DNA of 64,000 nt from Streptococcus sp. (GCA_030528055.1 JAUMZQ010000013.1:17518-81517); one strand, 5' to 3'. Numbered from the stretch's first letter, positions 17,890 through 27,226 are shown. A program made the numbers and translations. The notes: generated from the letters alone by a model not told the origin.

Positions 17890-19161
17890 ATGAAAGCCTT
17901 TAAGAATGTTAATCTAGTGACCTGCGATGAAGCATTTCATGTTTATCCAGAAGGGCTGTTGGTGCTAGAGGATGATTGCATTCTTTATTGTGGAACTTTT
18001 GATCAAAGTTGGCTAGAACAATGTCAGGAAGTTATTGACTATTCTGGTGCTTGGATAATGCCTGGATTGGTGAATTGCCACACTCATAGTGCTATGACGA
18101 CTTTGAGGGGAATTCGTGATGATAGCAATCTTCATGAGTGGTTAGAAGACTATATATGGCCTGCTGAAAGTGAGTTCACTTCTGAAATAACAACTAAGGC
18201 AACTCAGCTAGCTCTTATTGAGATGTTGCAATCTGGGACAACCACTTTTAATGATATGTATAATCCTGTGGGTGTAGAGATTAGTCACATTTATTCATTA
18301 GTTCAGGCCTCTAAAATGCGTGCCTACTTTTCGCCTACTTTGTTTAGTTCACCTCTTGAGACTGATGAAGAAACGATACAAAGAACACGAAAAATTATTG
18401 AGGAAATTCTTTCTTATCAGAATGACCGATTTAAAGTAATGGTAGCTCCTCACTCACCCTACACTTGTAGTAGGGAATTGCTAAAGCAAAGTTATGATTT
18501 AGCAACTGAATTAGATTTGATGATTCATATCCATGTCGCAGAAACAGAAGAAGAAACCAACATTATTTTAGAGCGCTATGGGAAACGTCCATTGGAGTTT
18601 TTGAAAGAATTGGGCTATCTGGATAGGTCGGCGATTTTTGCCCATGGTGTGGAGCTCACAAAGGATGAAATTTTAGAATTAGGGCAATCAAATGTAGCGA
18701 TTGCGCATAACCCTATTAGTAATCTTAAACTGGCTTCTGGTATTGCTCCGATAATAGAGTTGAAAAAAGCTGGCGTTGTAGTTGGTCTTGCAACAGATTC
18801 TGTTGCTTCAAATAATAATTTAGATATGTTTGAAGAAGCTCGAACGGCTGCCTTGCTTCAAAAAATGCGTGCCAAAGATGCAACTCAGTTTACAATTGAG
18901 CAAGCTCTTAAATCGTTGACAATTGAAGGAGCCAAAGCATTGGGATTGGCTGATAAAATTGGTAGTTTAGAAGTCGGAAAACAAGCTGATTTTCTTGTCA
19001 TTCAACCAGAGAAAAAGGTTCATCTATACCCTAAAGAAAATATGCTTTCTCATCTAGTTTATGCTGTCAAGGGAAACGATGTTCAAGATGTTTATATTGC
19101 GGGCGAACAAGTTGTAAAAAATGGACAAGTACTGACAGTAGAAGTACCAGATATGAGTTAA
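17890..19161 (+). CDS. Amidohydrolase, MTA/SAH deaminase family
   Basis: Metal-dependent cytoplasmic amidohydrolase of the TRZ/ATZ group, 423 residues. It has the first metal motif HTHSAM (about 60), HVAETEEE (about 218), HG (about 249) and the late metal Asp in LATDSVASNNNLDMFEE (about 300). Closest by motif are 5'-methylthioadenosine/S-adenosylhomocysteine deaminases (MtaD), but guanine-type and other aminohydrolases share the fold, so the substrate is inferred. GAGGAGAGAGA before the ATG. Monocistronic and convergent with pepX. Confidence 0.82.
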   Translation: MKAFKNVNLVTCDEAFHVYPEGLLVLEDDCILYCGTFDQSWLEQCQEVIDYSGAWIMPGLVNCHTHSAMTTLRGIRDDSNLHEWLEDYIWPAESEFTSEITTKATQLALIEMLQSGTTTFNDMYNPVGVEISHIYSLVQASKMRAYFSPTLFSSPLETDEETIQRTRKIIEEILSYQNDRFKVMVAPHSPYTCSRELLKQSYDLATELDLMIHIHVAETEEETNIILERYGKRPLEFLKELGYLDRSAIFAHGVELTKDEILELGQSNVAIAHNPISNLKLASGIAPIIELKKAGVVVGLATDSVASNNNLDMFEEARTAALLQKMRAKDATQFTIEQALKSLTIEGAKALGLADKIGSLEVGKQADFLVIQPEKKVHLYPKENMLSHLVYAVKGNDVQDVYIAGEQVVKNGQVLTVEVPDMS

Positions 19162-19166
19162 ATATA

Positions 19167-19255
19167 AAAAGACGATCTATATGTACCAGAACTCTTAAAT
19201 TGGATTTTTCTTATCCAATTTTTGAGCTTGGCACAATGATGAGCGTCTTTTTTTA
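19167..19255. terminator. Nested bidirectional terminator between the amidohydrolase gene and pepX
   Basis: An outer pair AAAAGACG (19167) with CGTCTTTT (19244) encloses an inner perfect 9-bp hairpin AAATTGGAT/ATCCAATTT. A run of Ts follows on the plus strand. Confidence 0.7.
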
Positions 19256-19275
19256 TTGTTTGATGTGGGAGTGCA

Positions 19276-21564
19276 TTACTGACTCATGACTGGAAGATTT
19301 AGTTGAGATTTTTCTAAATCGACTGTTAAAGTATAATCTGTTTGATCTCGAACGGTGATTTCAAAGTCAGTTGTGTAGAGGACTAGTCGGAGTTGACTAC
19401 CTTTTTTTATATTATAAATGCTTGGTTGCAACTCAAAGCTAAAATCTAGCCATTGATCTATTGGAACTTCTTCTACGGTTAATAAGTCCGTACGGTTTTG
19501 TAGATTGAGGTATCCTTTACTAATCACACGGTAGGGCATGTCAGAAAAATGGAGTTCCATGAGATTTTCTAACATGTGATAGCGTCCGTTATCCATTGTG
19601 CGTCGCTTTAAAATAGATGGGATAGCACCCAAGCGTTTCTTTTTCCCAAAATCTACTAATTGAGCGGAAATTAATCCCTTATCTATACTTGATTTTAGAT
19701 GAAGGTGAAGTCTTGTAGAGCCATTGAGGAAAAGGTCTTCCTCAACTGTCCAATCAACTGTTATTTGGTTAACTTTTCCCTTATATAGTTCATTTTTAAA
19801 GACTGAATAAGATTGACTGAAACGTTGGTAATTGTTTTCGCTATAGGCATTTTGAATTGTTTGACAGTCTTGACCTAGTTGAAGAGTGTGGAGTTTATTT
19901 TGCTTTCCAAAATTCTCTAAGGTTATCCAATTCTGAGGTTGGCAATTGTCCTGCCAGATAACAGCAGGTAATTCATAATTTGAAGGATAGTGTAGAAGTT
20001 TTTTAGACAATAAAGCATTCATAGACTCTCTAAAATCAATAGACTGCCAATTATTCATGTAAACATGTGCTCCGTGATGGAGAAATAGATGTTTTTTGAC
20101 ATGATTTGGAAGAGCATGAAACATCTGATAGACATGACTTGGCTTAACATTCCAATCTTGCGTTCCGTGGGTGAACACAACTTCAGCTTGAACTTTATCT
20201 GCATTAAGGAGATAATTGCGATTATGCCAAAATTGGTTGTAGTCACCAGTATCGCGACCTAAATCTACGGCTTGCTTTTGTAAATAATCTAAATATGCAC
20301 GATTGTGTTTTAGAAAATCACCAGCTCGTAGATTTCGAGAATAAGTGAGTGCAGTTAGAGATTCAAAGTCTTCGCCGGGATAACCACCTGGACTTGTAGC
20401 CAACCCATTTTCCCGATAATAGTTGTACCAAGATGAAATTCCTGCCTCAGCGATAATTACTTCCAACCCATCAACACCAGTTGTTGCCAGACCATTTGAT
20501 AAAGTACCCAAATAAGAAATACCGGTTGTGGCTACTTTTCCATTTGACCAGTCTGCTCTGATTTCGTTTGTACGGTTGTGACTAGTAAAGGCACGACAAC
20601 GACCATTCAACCAGTCAATAACATTTTTGAAGGCTTCTATTTGATAATAATCACCGCTTGTCATCAAACCTTGCGAATCTTTTGTTCCCACACCAGAAAC
20701 ATAAATAGTAGCAAAGCCACGAGGTAAAAAATAATCATTCAGAGTATAGGTATCGATATGACCTAATTTTTCCTCCGACTCGGTAACTAGCTGAGTTTTT
20801 TCTTGATTTGGCTTGCTTTGAAAAGGATAAAATTCTGGTGTCTTTACTTTAATTTGATGAGGCTCTTTTTTTAATAATTCTGCATTCATATTGTGGAGAG
20901 CTTGGTCGCTAGCCTTATCATTGACTCCTTGGTGATAAGGAGAAGCAGTCATAATGGTAGGAACTTTTCCATTATAACGAGGACGAATAATACTCACCTT
21001 AATGAGGTCTGCAAGACCATCTTGATCAGTATCTACTCTGCTTTCCACATAGACAACCTCTCGTATGGCATCATGACTAGTAAAGGTTGCTAAGCTTTTT
21101 CCGTTGAAGAAATGATAGGTATTATCTTCTGGGATTAGATGCTCGCTGATTAGCGTATCAATAAGCGTATTCCCATTTTTAGTTCGACAATTCAATAACT
21201 GATATACATTTTCAAGAAGATTACCGTAAGTAATTGGGAATTGACTATCTTGGCAAAATTTCTGGCTACTCTCAAAGTCAACAAAAGGAACAAAGTCTAA
21301 AAGTTGAAAAGCTACTGTATAAAAAATTTCAGATGATAATTCTTTATCGGATGCAAAAAAAGTGAACAAGTCAGTTTCTTTATCGGCAATCCAATTTTTG
21401 AAGATGTAATCTGTATCCTTATAAGTAAAGAAAACCCAAGACAGAAAATTTTTAAAATTTTTCTTAGCAGTTTGATTTTGGTCGAAATAAAAACCTAATT
21501 CTGCCAGTTCTTTTGTCATAGTATCTTCACTAACTTTTGTATAACTATACTGATTAAAACGCAT
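19276..21564 (-). CDS. pepX: Xaa-Pro dipeptidyl-peptidase PepX
   Basis: Serine peptidase that removes X-Pro dipeptides from peptide N-termini; typical of lactic streptococci for using proline-rich peptides. 762 residues, the normal length. The S15 catalytic core shows the nucleophile Ser at about 350 in TGISYLGT, the Asp in HGTQDWNV and the His in HHGAHVY; a C-terminal beta-rich domain follows. No signal peptide. ATG 21564 has AAAAGGAAAATTT upstream. It is divergent from glpF. Confidence 0.96.
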   Translation of the reverse strand: MRFNQYSYTKVSEDTMTKELAELGFYFDQNQTAKKNFKNFLSWVFFTYKDTDYIFKNWIADKETDLFTFFASDKELSSEIFYTVAFQLLDFVPFVDFESSQKFCQDSQFPITYGNLLENVYQLLNCRTKNGNTLIDTLISEHLIPEDNTYHFFNGKSLATFTSHDAIREVVYVESRVDTDQDGLADLIKVSIIRPRYNGKVPTIMTASPYHQGVNDKASDQALHNMNAELLKKEPHQIKVKTPEFYPFQSKPNQEKTQLVTESEEKLGHIDTYTLNDYFLPRGFATIYVSGVGTKDSQGLMTSGDYYQIEAFKNVIDWLNGRCRAFTSHNRTNEIRADWSNGKVATTGISYLGTLSNGLATTGVDGLEVIIAEAGISSWYNYYRENGLATSPGGYPGEDFESLTALTYSRNLRAGDFLKHNRAYLDYLQKQAVDLGRDTGDYNQFWHNRNYLLNADKVQAEVVFTHGTQDWNVKPSHVYQMFHALPNHVKKHLFLHHGAHVYMNNWQSIDFRESMNALLSKKLLHYPSNYELPAVIWQDNCQPQNWITLENFGKQNKLHTLQLGQDCQTIQNAYSENNYQRFSQSYSVFKNELYKGKVNQITVDWTVEEDLFLNGSTRLHLHLKSSIDKGLISAQLVDFGKKKRLGAIPSILKRRTMDNGRYHMLENLMELHFSDMPYRVISKGYLNLQNRTDLLTVEEVPIDQWLDFSFELQPSIYNIKKGSQLRLVLYTTDFEITVRDQTDYTLTVDLEKSQLNLPVMSQ

Positions 21565-21601
21565 AAATTTTCCTTTTTTGTTATTTTTATTAAAAATGAC
21601 C

Positions 21602-21630
21602 TTTACATTCTTTATTATAACTGATAGAAT
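21602..21630 (+). promoter_or_regulatory. glpF promoter
   Basis: TTTACA (21602-21607), 17-bp spacer, TAGAAT (21625-21630) with TGA just before it (extended -10). Confidence 0.6.
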
Positions 21631-21666
21631 AAACTTTGTCTAAAAATATTTTAAGGAGAAGGATCA

Positions 21667-22521
21667 ATGGATTTTAGTTGGGCAATTAAATATGCCACAG
21701 AATTTTTAGGAACAGCTATTTTAATTATTTTGGGAAATGGAGCTGTAGCCAATGTCGAATTAAAGGGCACTAAAGGACACCAAAGTGGTTGGTTGGTTAT
21801 CGCGGTTGGTTACGGAATGGGAGTAATGATTCCTGCTCTAATGTTTGGAAATGTATCAGGAAATCATATCAATCCAGCATTTACGCTTGGTTTGGCAATT
21901 AACGGCTATTTCCCATGGGAACAAGTAGCTCCTTACATCCTTGCTCAATTTTTAGGAGCGATGTTTGGTCAAGCTTTAGTTGTCGCAACACATTATCCTT
22001 ACTATTTAAAAACAGAAAATCCAAATCATATTCTAGGAACATTCTCAACAATTTCTAGTTTAGATCATGGAACAGCAGAATCACGCAAGTCTGCACTGAT
22101 CAACGGCTTTATTAATGAATTTGTTGGTTCGTTTGTACTATTTTTTGCAGCATTAGCCATGACAAAGCACTTTTTCGGTGCCGAATTTATTCAATATTTA
22201 ACCAATCTTGGAAGAGACCTTTCTACTACAGATATTAAAGCACAACTGGGAGCAACTATAAATGCTGGTCCAGCAGTTGCTCATTTAGCGCTTGGTTTTC
22301 TTGTGATGGCTCTAGTGACATCTCTTGGTGGTCCAACTGGTCCAGGATTAAATCCAGCTCGTGACCTTGGTCCACGTATTGTACACTATCTATTGCCAAA
22401 ATCTGTTTTAGGAGAGCATAAGGGAGACTCAAAATGGTGGTACGCTTGGGTACCAGTTCTCGCTCCAATCTTGGCTGGTCTTGCAGCTGTAACTCTATAT
22501 AAGCTTCTGTATAGTTATTAA
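21667..22521 (+). CDS. glpF: Aquaglyceroporin / glycerol facilitator
   Basis: MIP-family channel of 284 residues with six membrane segments and two NPA boxes: NHINPAFTLG (about 75) and GLNPARDLGPR (about 232). The Asp after the second NPAR is typical of glycerol-conducting members. No glpK or glpO is adjacent, so it is a stand-alone channel here; water or another small solute is possible. AAGGAGAAGG precedes the ATG. Confidence 0.9.
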   Translation: MDFSWAIKYATEFLGTAILIILGNGAVANVELKGTKGHQSGWLVIAVGYGMGVMIPALMFGNVSGNHINPAFTLGLAINGYFPWEQVAPYILAQFLGAMFGQALVVATHYPYYLKTENPNHILGTFSTISSLDHGTAESRKSALINGFINEFVGSFVLFFAALAMTKHFFGAEFIQYLTNLGRDLSTTDIKAQLGATINAGPAVAHLALGFLVMALVTSLGGPTGPGLNPARDLGPRIVHYLLPKSVLGEHKGDSKWWYAWVPVLAPILAGLAAVTLYKLLYSY

Positions 22522-22570
22522 ACTCTAATTATTTTAATGGCTATTCATTAATTCATATGAATAATTAAAA

Positions 22571-22613
22571 AACACCTCTGGCATGATATGATTTGTACCA
22601 GAGGTGTTTTTTT
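22571..22613 (+). terminator. Terminator after glpF
   Basis: 11-bp stem AACACCTCTGG/CCAGAGGTGTT followed by T residues. Confidence 0.88.
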
Positions 22614-22660
22614 GCATTTTTATTTGTTGGGAACAATTGAATCATTTAAAAAAGAAAGGG

Positions 22661-22689
22661 TTTACATTTTTTGTAGCTTATGTTACACT
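22661..22689 (+). promoter_or_regulatory. Promoter for the 22780 gene
   Basis: TTTACA (22661-22666), 17-bp spacer, TACACT (22684-22689) preceded by TGT (extended -10). Confidence 0.6.
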
Positions 22690-22779
22690 ATATTTGGTAA
22701 TAAAAAATAAATAAAAAGAATAAAAAATATAAATTTAAAGGTATTTGTTGATAAAAAATAAAGAAAAGAGACAATACCG

Positions 22780-23676
22780 ATGGTAAAACGATTTATTAGT
22801 TCCAATACATCAGAAATTTTAGGAATGACTGCTACAGAACTAAAGCAGAGTATTCGAGCGAGTGAAGGGCGAGTGATCTTGTCTGAAAATGTTGCTTTTA
22901 AAGAATCTTATATAGGAGATGTAACCAATGCTGAAATTGCTAGGGCGTTTGGGGCAGATTTGATTTTGTTAAATGGTATGGATATTCTGCATCCTTTTGT
23001 GGCTGGTATTGAAGCTACAGAGAATTTTGTAGAAGAATTGCATCGCTTAGTAGGACGTCCGATTGGTATCAATTTAGAACCCATTGATAGTCGGGCAGAC
23101 ATGGCAGAGGAACGCCAAACTATTAACGAAGGCCGTCAAGCTAGCCTGGAAACGATTTGCCGTGCTCAAGAGTTAGGTGTTGATTTTATTTGCTTAACTG
23201 GAAATCCAGGAACAGGAGTAACGAATCAAGCCATTATTGATACAATCCATCTAGTGAAAAAATATTTTTCAGGCTTATTGATCGCGGGTAAAATGCATGC
23301 TGCAGGTGTGGACGAAGCAGTGGTTGATTTAGAGGCTATTTCTTCATTTGTTGAAGCTGGCGTGGATGTTGTTTTAGCTCCAGCAGTCGGCAGTGTTCCA
23401 GGATTTGATAAAGAAGATTTGAAACAAATTGTCCAATTAGCTCATAAAAAAGGTGCATTAGTTATGAGTGCAATTGGTACGAGTCAAGAAAGTGCTGATG
23501 AGGATACAGTTAAACAAATGGCTATTCGCAATAAAATCTGCGGTGTTGATATTCAGCACATTGGAGATTCGGGATATGGCTGTTTAGCACCGGTGGAAAA
23601 TATCTTTGCTATGAGTAAAGCTCTTAGAGGACAACGTCATACCATTTCGATGATTTCACGTTCTATCAATAGATAA
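22780..23676 (+). CDS. TIM-barrel protein of unknown function (PEP phosphonomutase-like / DUF7916 type)
   Basis: 298 residues with a repeating beta-alpha pattern: RVILSENVAFKESYIGDVTNAEIARAFGADLILLNGMD, GRPIGINLEPI, DFICLTGNPGTGV, GLLIAGKMHAAGVD, DVVLAPAVGSVPGF, ALVMSAIGTSQES, IQHIGDSGYG. This matches my memory of a family sometimes labelled PEP phosphonomutase-like and often found beside sugar PTS genes; the reaction is not known to me. The flanking repeat suggests it was once next to the ROK repressor gene, and so part of the beta-galactoside region. Confidence 0.6.
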   Translation: MVKRFISSNTSEILGMTATELKQSIRASEGRVILSENVAFKESYIGDVTNAEIARAFGADLILLNGMDILHPFVAGIEATENFVEELHRLVGRPIGINLEPIDSRADMAEERQTINEGRQASLETICRAQELGVDFICLTGNPGTGVTNQAIIDTIHLVKKYFSGLLIAGKMHAAGVDEAVVDLEAISSFVEAGVDVVLAPAVGSVPGFDKEDLKQIVQLAHKKGALVMSAIGTSQESADEDTVKQMAIRNKICGVDIQHIGDSGYGCLAPVENIFAMSKALRGQRHTISMISRSINR

Positions 23677-23748
23677 AAAAGAAGCAGGAAACAAAGATGT
23701 TACACCTTGTATCCTGCTTTTTATTATTCAAAATTAGTGGTTAGAATT
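23671..23748. repeat. Direct repeat, left copy (terminator plus vestigial ROK 3' end)
   Basis: About 75 bp matching 25294-25368 at most positions. It starts at the last codon of the 22780 gene, includes the terminator hairpin, and on the minus strand carries a relic of the ROK C-terminus (TTNFE-stop, against TTSFE-stop in the right copy). It ends at the stop codon of the AraC-type gene. Confidence 0.8.
23682..23722. terminator. Terminator after the 22780 gene
   Basis: AAGCAGGA/TCCTGCTT stem extended by ACAA/TTGT, with T residues after it. Also serves the AraC-type gene coming from the other side. Confidence 0.8.
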
Positions 23749-24550
23749 AGTTTTCTCTCATAAGTTTAACTATCAAATTCGGTAAATTGATTAAGATTGG
23801 AGGATCTTCAGGTATTGCTTCCCTTAATAAAATGTTAAATTCCTTTTTTTCTTTATAGTTTATTGGAAATGTAATCTGTTCTTCAACTTTTCCCCTCAAA
23901 CAATCTTTCAAATCAAAATATCTAAAGATTTTACTATTTTTTTCTACAGAACATGCCAAAATATAGTAACTTCCGTCAGGAACATTGAGGAAAGTGCATT
24001 GATTTCCTGTTTTCCAAGGAATAACAGCTTTTCCTACTATCGGTGCATGATTTGGCACAGGCGTCCTAAATAATCCTACAAAGGTCACATCGCTTTTATA
24101 ATTCTTGGGATAAGTTAAGATTATGGTACATCTATTTTTATTTTCTTTTTCCTCATACTCGTGATATGTTTTTGTTAATAACTCCTCGTTTTTTTTATAT
24201 TTATTTAAAATATTATATAATTTTTCAATATTTTTTTTGTATTCTTTGGGAGAAAGTCCAGTATTTTTCTTGAATATATTAGAGAAAGAACCTGAACTTT
24301 CATATCCCGATTCTAATTGTGCAAAAATAACACTTTTACGTTCTTTTACAAGTTTCTGTATAGATTTTTCCAATTTCAGAATCGATATGAATTCTTTAGC
24401 TGAAAATCCCATTTCTTTTTTAAATTTTCTACTAAATTCATATTTGCTATATCCAAATTTTTCAGCAGTATCAGCTATAGAAACTTTTTCCATTTCTTCT
24501 TCATTTTCTAATTTTTTTCTGATATATTCAGCAATAACCTTTATATTCAT
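23747..24550 (-). CDS. AraC-type transcriptional regulator
   Basis: 267 residues with the DNA-binding part at the N-terminus: two helix-turn-helix units, VSIADTAEKFGYSKYEFSRKFKKEMGFS and VIFAQLESGYESSGSFSNIFKKNTGLSPKEYKK (about 22-110). A C-terminal domain follows (about 135-260) whose GxYYILAC-like and acidic strands suggest a small effector-binding fold, though no family is certain. It is more AT-rich than its neighbours. Divergent from the SRPBCC gene, which it may control. It lies inside the repeat-flanked insertion. Confidence 0.8.
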   Translation of the reverse strand: MNIKVIAEYIRKKLENEEEMEKVSIADTAEKFGYSKYEFSRKFKKEMGFSAKEFISILKLEKSIQKLVKERKSVIFAQLESGYESSGSFSNIFKKNTGLSPKEYKKNIEKLYNILNKYKKNEELLTKTYHEYEEKENKNRCTIILTYPKNYKSDVTFVGLFRTPVPNHAPIVGKAVIPWKTGNQCTFLNVPDGSYYILACSVEKNSKIFRYFDLKDCLRGKVEEQITFPINYKEKKEFNILLREAIPEDPPILINLPNLIVKLMREN

Positions 24551-24709
24551 TATTTTATATAAATCTCCGTATTACTTTTTATATTTTAATTGTATTATTT
24601 TAACATATTAAATTGAAAATGCAATTCATGATAAGATTTTTCTTTTTTTCTATTGTATATTTAGTTACATGAGAAAATATCTTAATATTATGTTTAAAGG
24701 AGCGCTAAA

Positions 24710-25141
24710 ATGAATAAGATAATTTACGTTGAAAAGACACTGAACTGTTCTGTAAAAGAAGCATTTCAACTATTTTCAGATAAAGAAGAGGCAAAGTGGA
24801 TGACTTGCCTTGATGCAAATATTGACAATTTTGTTGGAGGAAAATATGAACTTTTCTGGAATTTGGAAAATAAGGAAAAAGATTCAACTTTGGGATGTAA
24901 GATTCTTGCTTACAAACCTGATGAATTTATTGCTTTTGAGTGGAAAGGTCCATCAGATTTAAAAATTATGAATGATGCTAATCCTTTGACGGTTGTTTCA
25001 GTATCTTTTATTCCTATTGGGGATAAAACACGAATTCATCTTTTTAATAGTGGTTGGGGAGATTCTCCTGAATGGGACAATGCAAGAGAATATTTCAGTA
25101 AAATATGGAATAGGCTTTTTGAATCTTTAGTTTTTATATAA
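24710..25141 (+). CDS. SRPBCC / AHSA1-like domain protein
   Basis: 143-residue single-domain protein with the START/SRPBCC pattern: YVEKTLNCSVKEAFQLFSDKEEAKWM, GGKYELFW, ILAYKPDEFIAFEWKGP, VVSVSFIPIGDKTRIHLFNSGWGDSPEWDNAREYFSKIW. Such proteins have a deep ligand pocket; the ligand here is unknown. AAAGGAGCGC precedes the ATG. It is paired with the divergent AraC-type gene and both lie between the two direct repeats, so the pair probably arrived together. Confidence 0.78.
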   Translation: MNKIIYVEKTLNCSVKEAFQLFSDKEEAKWMTCLDANIDNFVGGKYELFWNLENKEKDSTLGCKILAYKPDEFIAFEWKGPSDLKIMNDANPLTVVSVSFIPIGDKTRIHLFNSGWGDSPEWDNAREYFSKIWNRLFESLVFI

Positions 25142-25293
25142 TAAACATTGCGTAGAATGGTACAAAAATATATTTTAACCTGAAGAAGAAATAAAAGAAT
25201 GTAATAATACCCAGATTCAGAAAGGTAAAGTAACAACTAATATTTTTGAGAATCATCACTTCTTATAAATAAAAAAATAAATTAATTTTCATA

Positions 25294-25368
25294 AGATAAA
25301 AAAGAGGCAGGAAACAAAGATTTTACACTTTGTTTCCTGCTTTTTATTCAAAACTAGTAGTTAGAAAT
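25294..25368. repeat. Direct repeat, right copy (terminator plus real ROK 3' end)
   Basis: Near-identical to 23671-23748, with about six substitutions, a 3-bp gap and a 1-bp gap. Here the matching segment runs into the true C-terminal codons of the ROK gene. About 1.5 kb lies between the copies. Confidence 0.8.
25305..25346. terminator. Bidirectional terminator between the SRPBCC and ROK genes
   Basis: Perfect 13-bp stem GCAGGAAACAAAG/CTTTGTTTCCTGC (25307-25319 and 25328-25340) followed by five Ts. Confidence 0.85.
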
Positions 25369-26537
25369 TCGTGATAGATACACAAGCTAACAGCAGCTCT
25401 GGCAATATTTAGGTTAGAAAATGGTTTGATAATAATATCTACATGCTTCTGATTTGGAAAGAGCGGGACAGCTTGTTCTAGTTGAGTTAGGATTTGCTTG
25501 GCAATAATTGGTAGTGAGAAAAATTCACCATCTAGATAAATTCGTTCAGTATCTACTAGCTGACAGAGATTCGAAATGGAAATAGCTAAATATTTACAAG
25601 CTGTATGAATAAGCTCCATACAGGCGATGTCTCCCAACTGATAGGCTGCTAGCAGTGTATCAAGAGTGATGTCTTTTGGATCTGCAACTAAAGTTTTTAA
25701 TAATGAAACCTGTGAAGATTTGTAAAGAATCGTTGCTTTTTGGATAAGTGCTCCTTCACTAGAATAAACCTGCAAACAACCGTTTTTTCCACAACTACAA
25801 GCTTCTCCTTCTGGATGAATAACGGTATGCCCGACTTCACCAATCAAAAAATTGTTTTGGCTATAAATTTGCCCTCGATACATATAAGAACAGTGGATCC
25901 CTCTAGCCACATGGTAAACAATAAAATTGCTATCGCTTGAATGATAATTAAATAAGCGTTCTGACAAGGTTAAGCAATGAGATTTGTTTCCAAAATAAAC
26001 AGGAATATCAAAAGCTCTCTGGATTCGCTGCAAATCAATTTCCTTCCAATTAGGATTGTTAGAAATAATTTCAGATGTTTCAGAGAAATTGACATGTCCA
26101 GCAATGGCAATGGCGATAGAGGAAATGGAGTATTGTTGATTTTTTATTAAAAATTGCTTTATTATCTGGATAATTTTTGTGTCTGTTGGACCACCGTGTT
26201 GTTCAATATTGCAGTCTTGACAGTCACTATCTAAAATATCTCCTACATTATCGACAATAGCTATAGATAGGTATTTTTCGGAGATTTCAAATCCTAAATA
26301 ATAACGTTGGCGAGGAGCAATATCTAGCAGGGTTTTTTTACGCCCAACGCTATCATCGTCTAATTCTCCAAGTTCTCTAACAAAATTCTCCCTAATTAAT
26401 TCATTGACAATATTTCCAGTAGTGGCAGGAGTGATATTTGTATATTTAGAAATATCAATACGCGAGAGAGGTCTCTTAGCATAGAGTTGGTCTAGAATGG
26501 TTGCTCGCAGTTCTGCCTGTTTTTTGGTTAGTACCAT
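25344..26537 (-). CDS. ROK-family transcriptional repressor (NagC/XylR type)
   Basis: 397 residues: an N-terminal winged helix-turn-helix (RATILDQLYAKRPLSRIDISKYTNITPATTGNIVNELI) and a ROK sugar-kinase-like domain with the Zn-binding motif CSCGKNGCLQ (about 246-255). It is divergent from the Lac-family PTS genes and probably represses them and itself through the perfect palindrome at 26575-26593. The inducer is presumably a sugar from the imported beta-galactoside, an inference from the neighbours. Confidence 0.9.
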   Translation of the reverse strand: MVLTKKQAELRATILDQLYAKRPLSRIDISKYTNITPATTGNIVNELIRENFVRELGELDDDSVGRKKTLLDIAPRQRYYLGFEISEKYLSIAIVDNVGDILDSDCQDCNIEQHGGPTDTKIIQIIKQFLIKNQQYSISSIAIAIAGHVNFSETSEIISNNPNWKEIDLQRIQRAFDIPVYFGNKSHCLTLSERLFNYHSSDSNFIVYHVARGIHCSYMYRGQIYSQNNFLIGEVGHTVIHPEGEACSCGKNGCLQVYSSEGALIQKATILYKSSQVSLLKTLVADPKDITLDTLLAAYQLGDIACMELIHTACKYLAISISNLCQLVDTERIYLDGEFFSLPIIAKQILTQLEQAVPLFPNQKHVDIIIKPFSNLNIARAAVSLCIYHEFLTTSFE

Positions 26538-26561
26538 TGTATTTTCCTCAATTCTATTGTC

Positions 26562-26590
26562 ATAGTATCAAAAAATATTGAAAAATTCAA
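26562..26590 (-). promoter_or_regulatory. Promoter of the ROK gene
   Basis: Minus strand: TTGAAT (26590-26585), 17-bp spacer, TACTAT (26567-26562), then a short leader to the ATG at 26537. The -35 sits inside the palindrome, as expected for autoregulation. Confidence 0.6.
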
Positions 26591-26593
26591 TAT
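26575..26593. promoter_or_regulatory. Palindromic operator candidate for the ROK repressor
   Basis: ATATTGAA-AAA-TTCAATAT, perfect 8-bp arms. It overlaps the ROK -35 and ends where the cre site begins, 7 bp upstream of the PTS -35, so a bound repressor could affect both promoters. Confidence 0.6.
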
Positions 26594-26606
26594 GTAAGCG
26601 TTGACA
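26593..26606 (+). promoter_or_regulatory. Catabolite-responsive element (cre)
   Basis: TGTAAGCGTTGACA fits the Gram-positive cre consensus for CcpA. It overlaps the -35 hexamer of the PTS promoter, a position that represses. Confidence 0.8.
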
Positions 26607-26629
26607 TTTCTTTTTCTTTTCTATATAAT
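26601..26629 (+). promoter_or_regulatory. Consensus promoter of the beta-galactoside operon
   Basis: TTGACA (26601-26606), 17-bp spacer, TATAAT (26624-26629): both hexamers are perfect. A leader of about 95 bases runs to the EIIB start. Confidence 0.85.
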
Positions 26630-26732
26630 ATTTATAGAAAATTAATAAAATACATTAAATTTTATATTTTTTACACTTTTTATTTATAATTTTAAAATAA
26701 TATTGCCGAATATTTTTGAGAGGAGAATGACC

Positions 26733-27053
26733 GTGGTGAAAAAACAAATTATGCTAGTCTGTGCTGCAGGTATGAGTACCAGTTTGATGGTGAATAAAAT
26801 GCAGAAATCAGCAAGTGAACGTGCTATTGAAGCCGATATTTTTGCAATTCCTGTTGCAGAAGCAGATGACTATTTGGAAACACACCAAGTGAGTGTTGTT
26901 TTACTAGGACCACAGGTACGTTATCTTTTGAAGGGATTTGAAGAAAAATTAGCTCCATCAGGAACACCTGTAGATGTCATTCCGATGACCGATTACGGCA
27001 TGATGAAAGGCGATAAGGTGCTAGATTTAGCCAATACACTCATACAGGAATGA
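26733..27053 (+). CDS. PTS Lac-family (cellobiose/lactose type) EIIB
   Basis: Small cytoplasmic EIIB of 106 residues with the phosphorylated Cys in MLVCAAGMSTSLMV and the family end DYGMMKGDKVLDLA. GTG 26733 lies 6 bp after AGGAGA; the in-frame ATG at 26727 is too close to that site to use it. First gene of an operon with EIIC, GH35 beta-galactosidase, aldo/keto reductase and perhaps the LPXTG gene. No EIIA gene is seen in the operon. Confidence 0.88.
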   Translation: MVKKQIMLVCAAGMSTSLMVNKMQKSASERAIEADIFAIPVAEADDYLETHQVSVVLLGPQVRYLLKGFEEKLAPSGTPVDVIPMTDYGMMKGDKVLDLANTLIQE

Positions 27054-27070
27054 TTTGAAAATAGCTGTTA

Positions 27071-27097
27071 ACTAGTAAATACGATGGGATTACTAGT
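27071..27097 (+). promoter_or_regulatory. Intercistronic stem-loop between EIIB and EIIC genes
   Basis: ACTAGTAA/TTACTAGT perfect 8-bp arms with an 11-base loop and no T run after it. In a 173-bp gap that also holds AAGGAGGAAAGAG (27117-27129) with no start codon at a workable distance. Perhaps an mRNA processing or stability site. Confidence 0.35.
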
Positions 27098-27226
27098 ACC
27101 ATAAAAGCTAGATAGTAAGGAGGAAAGAGAAACTTTTACTACGGAACAATTGCTAAAAAGTATTATTTCTAAGAATTTAGTAAGATACTTGACTTGTATA
27201 CCATTAGAAAATAAGGAGATACTATT

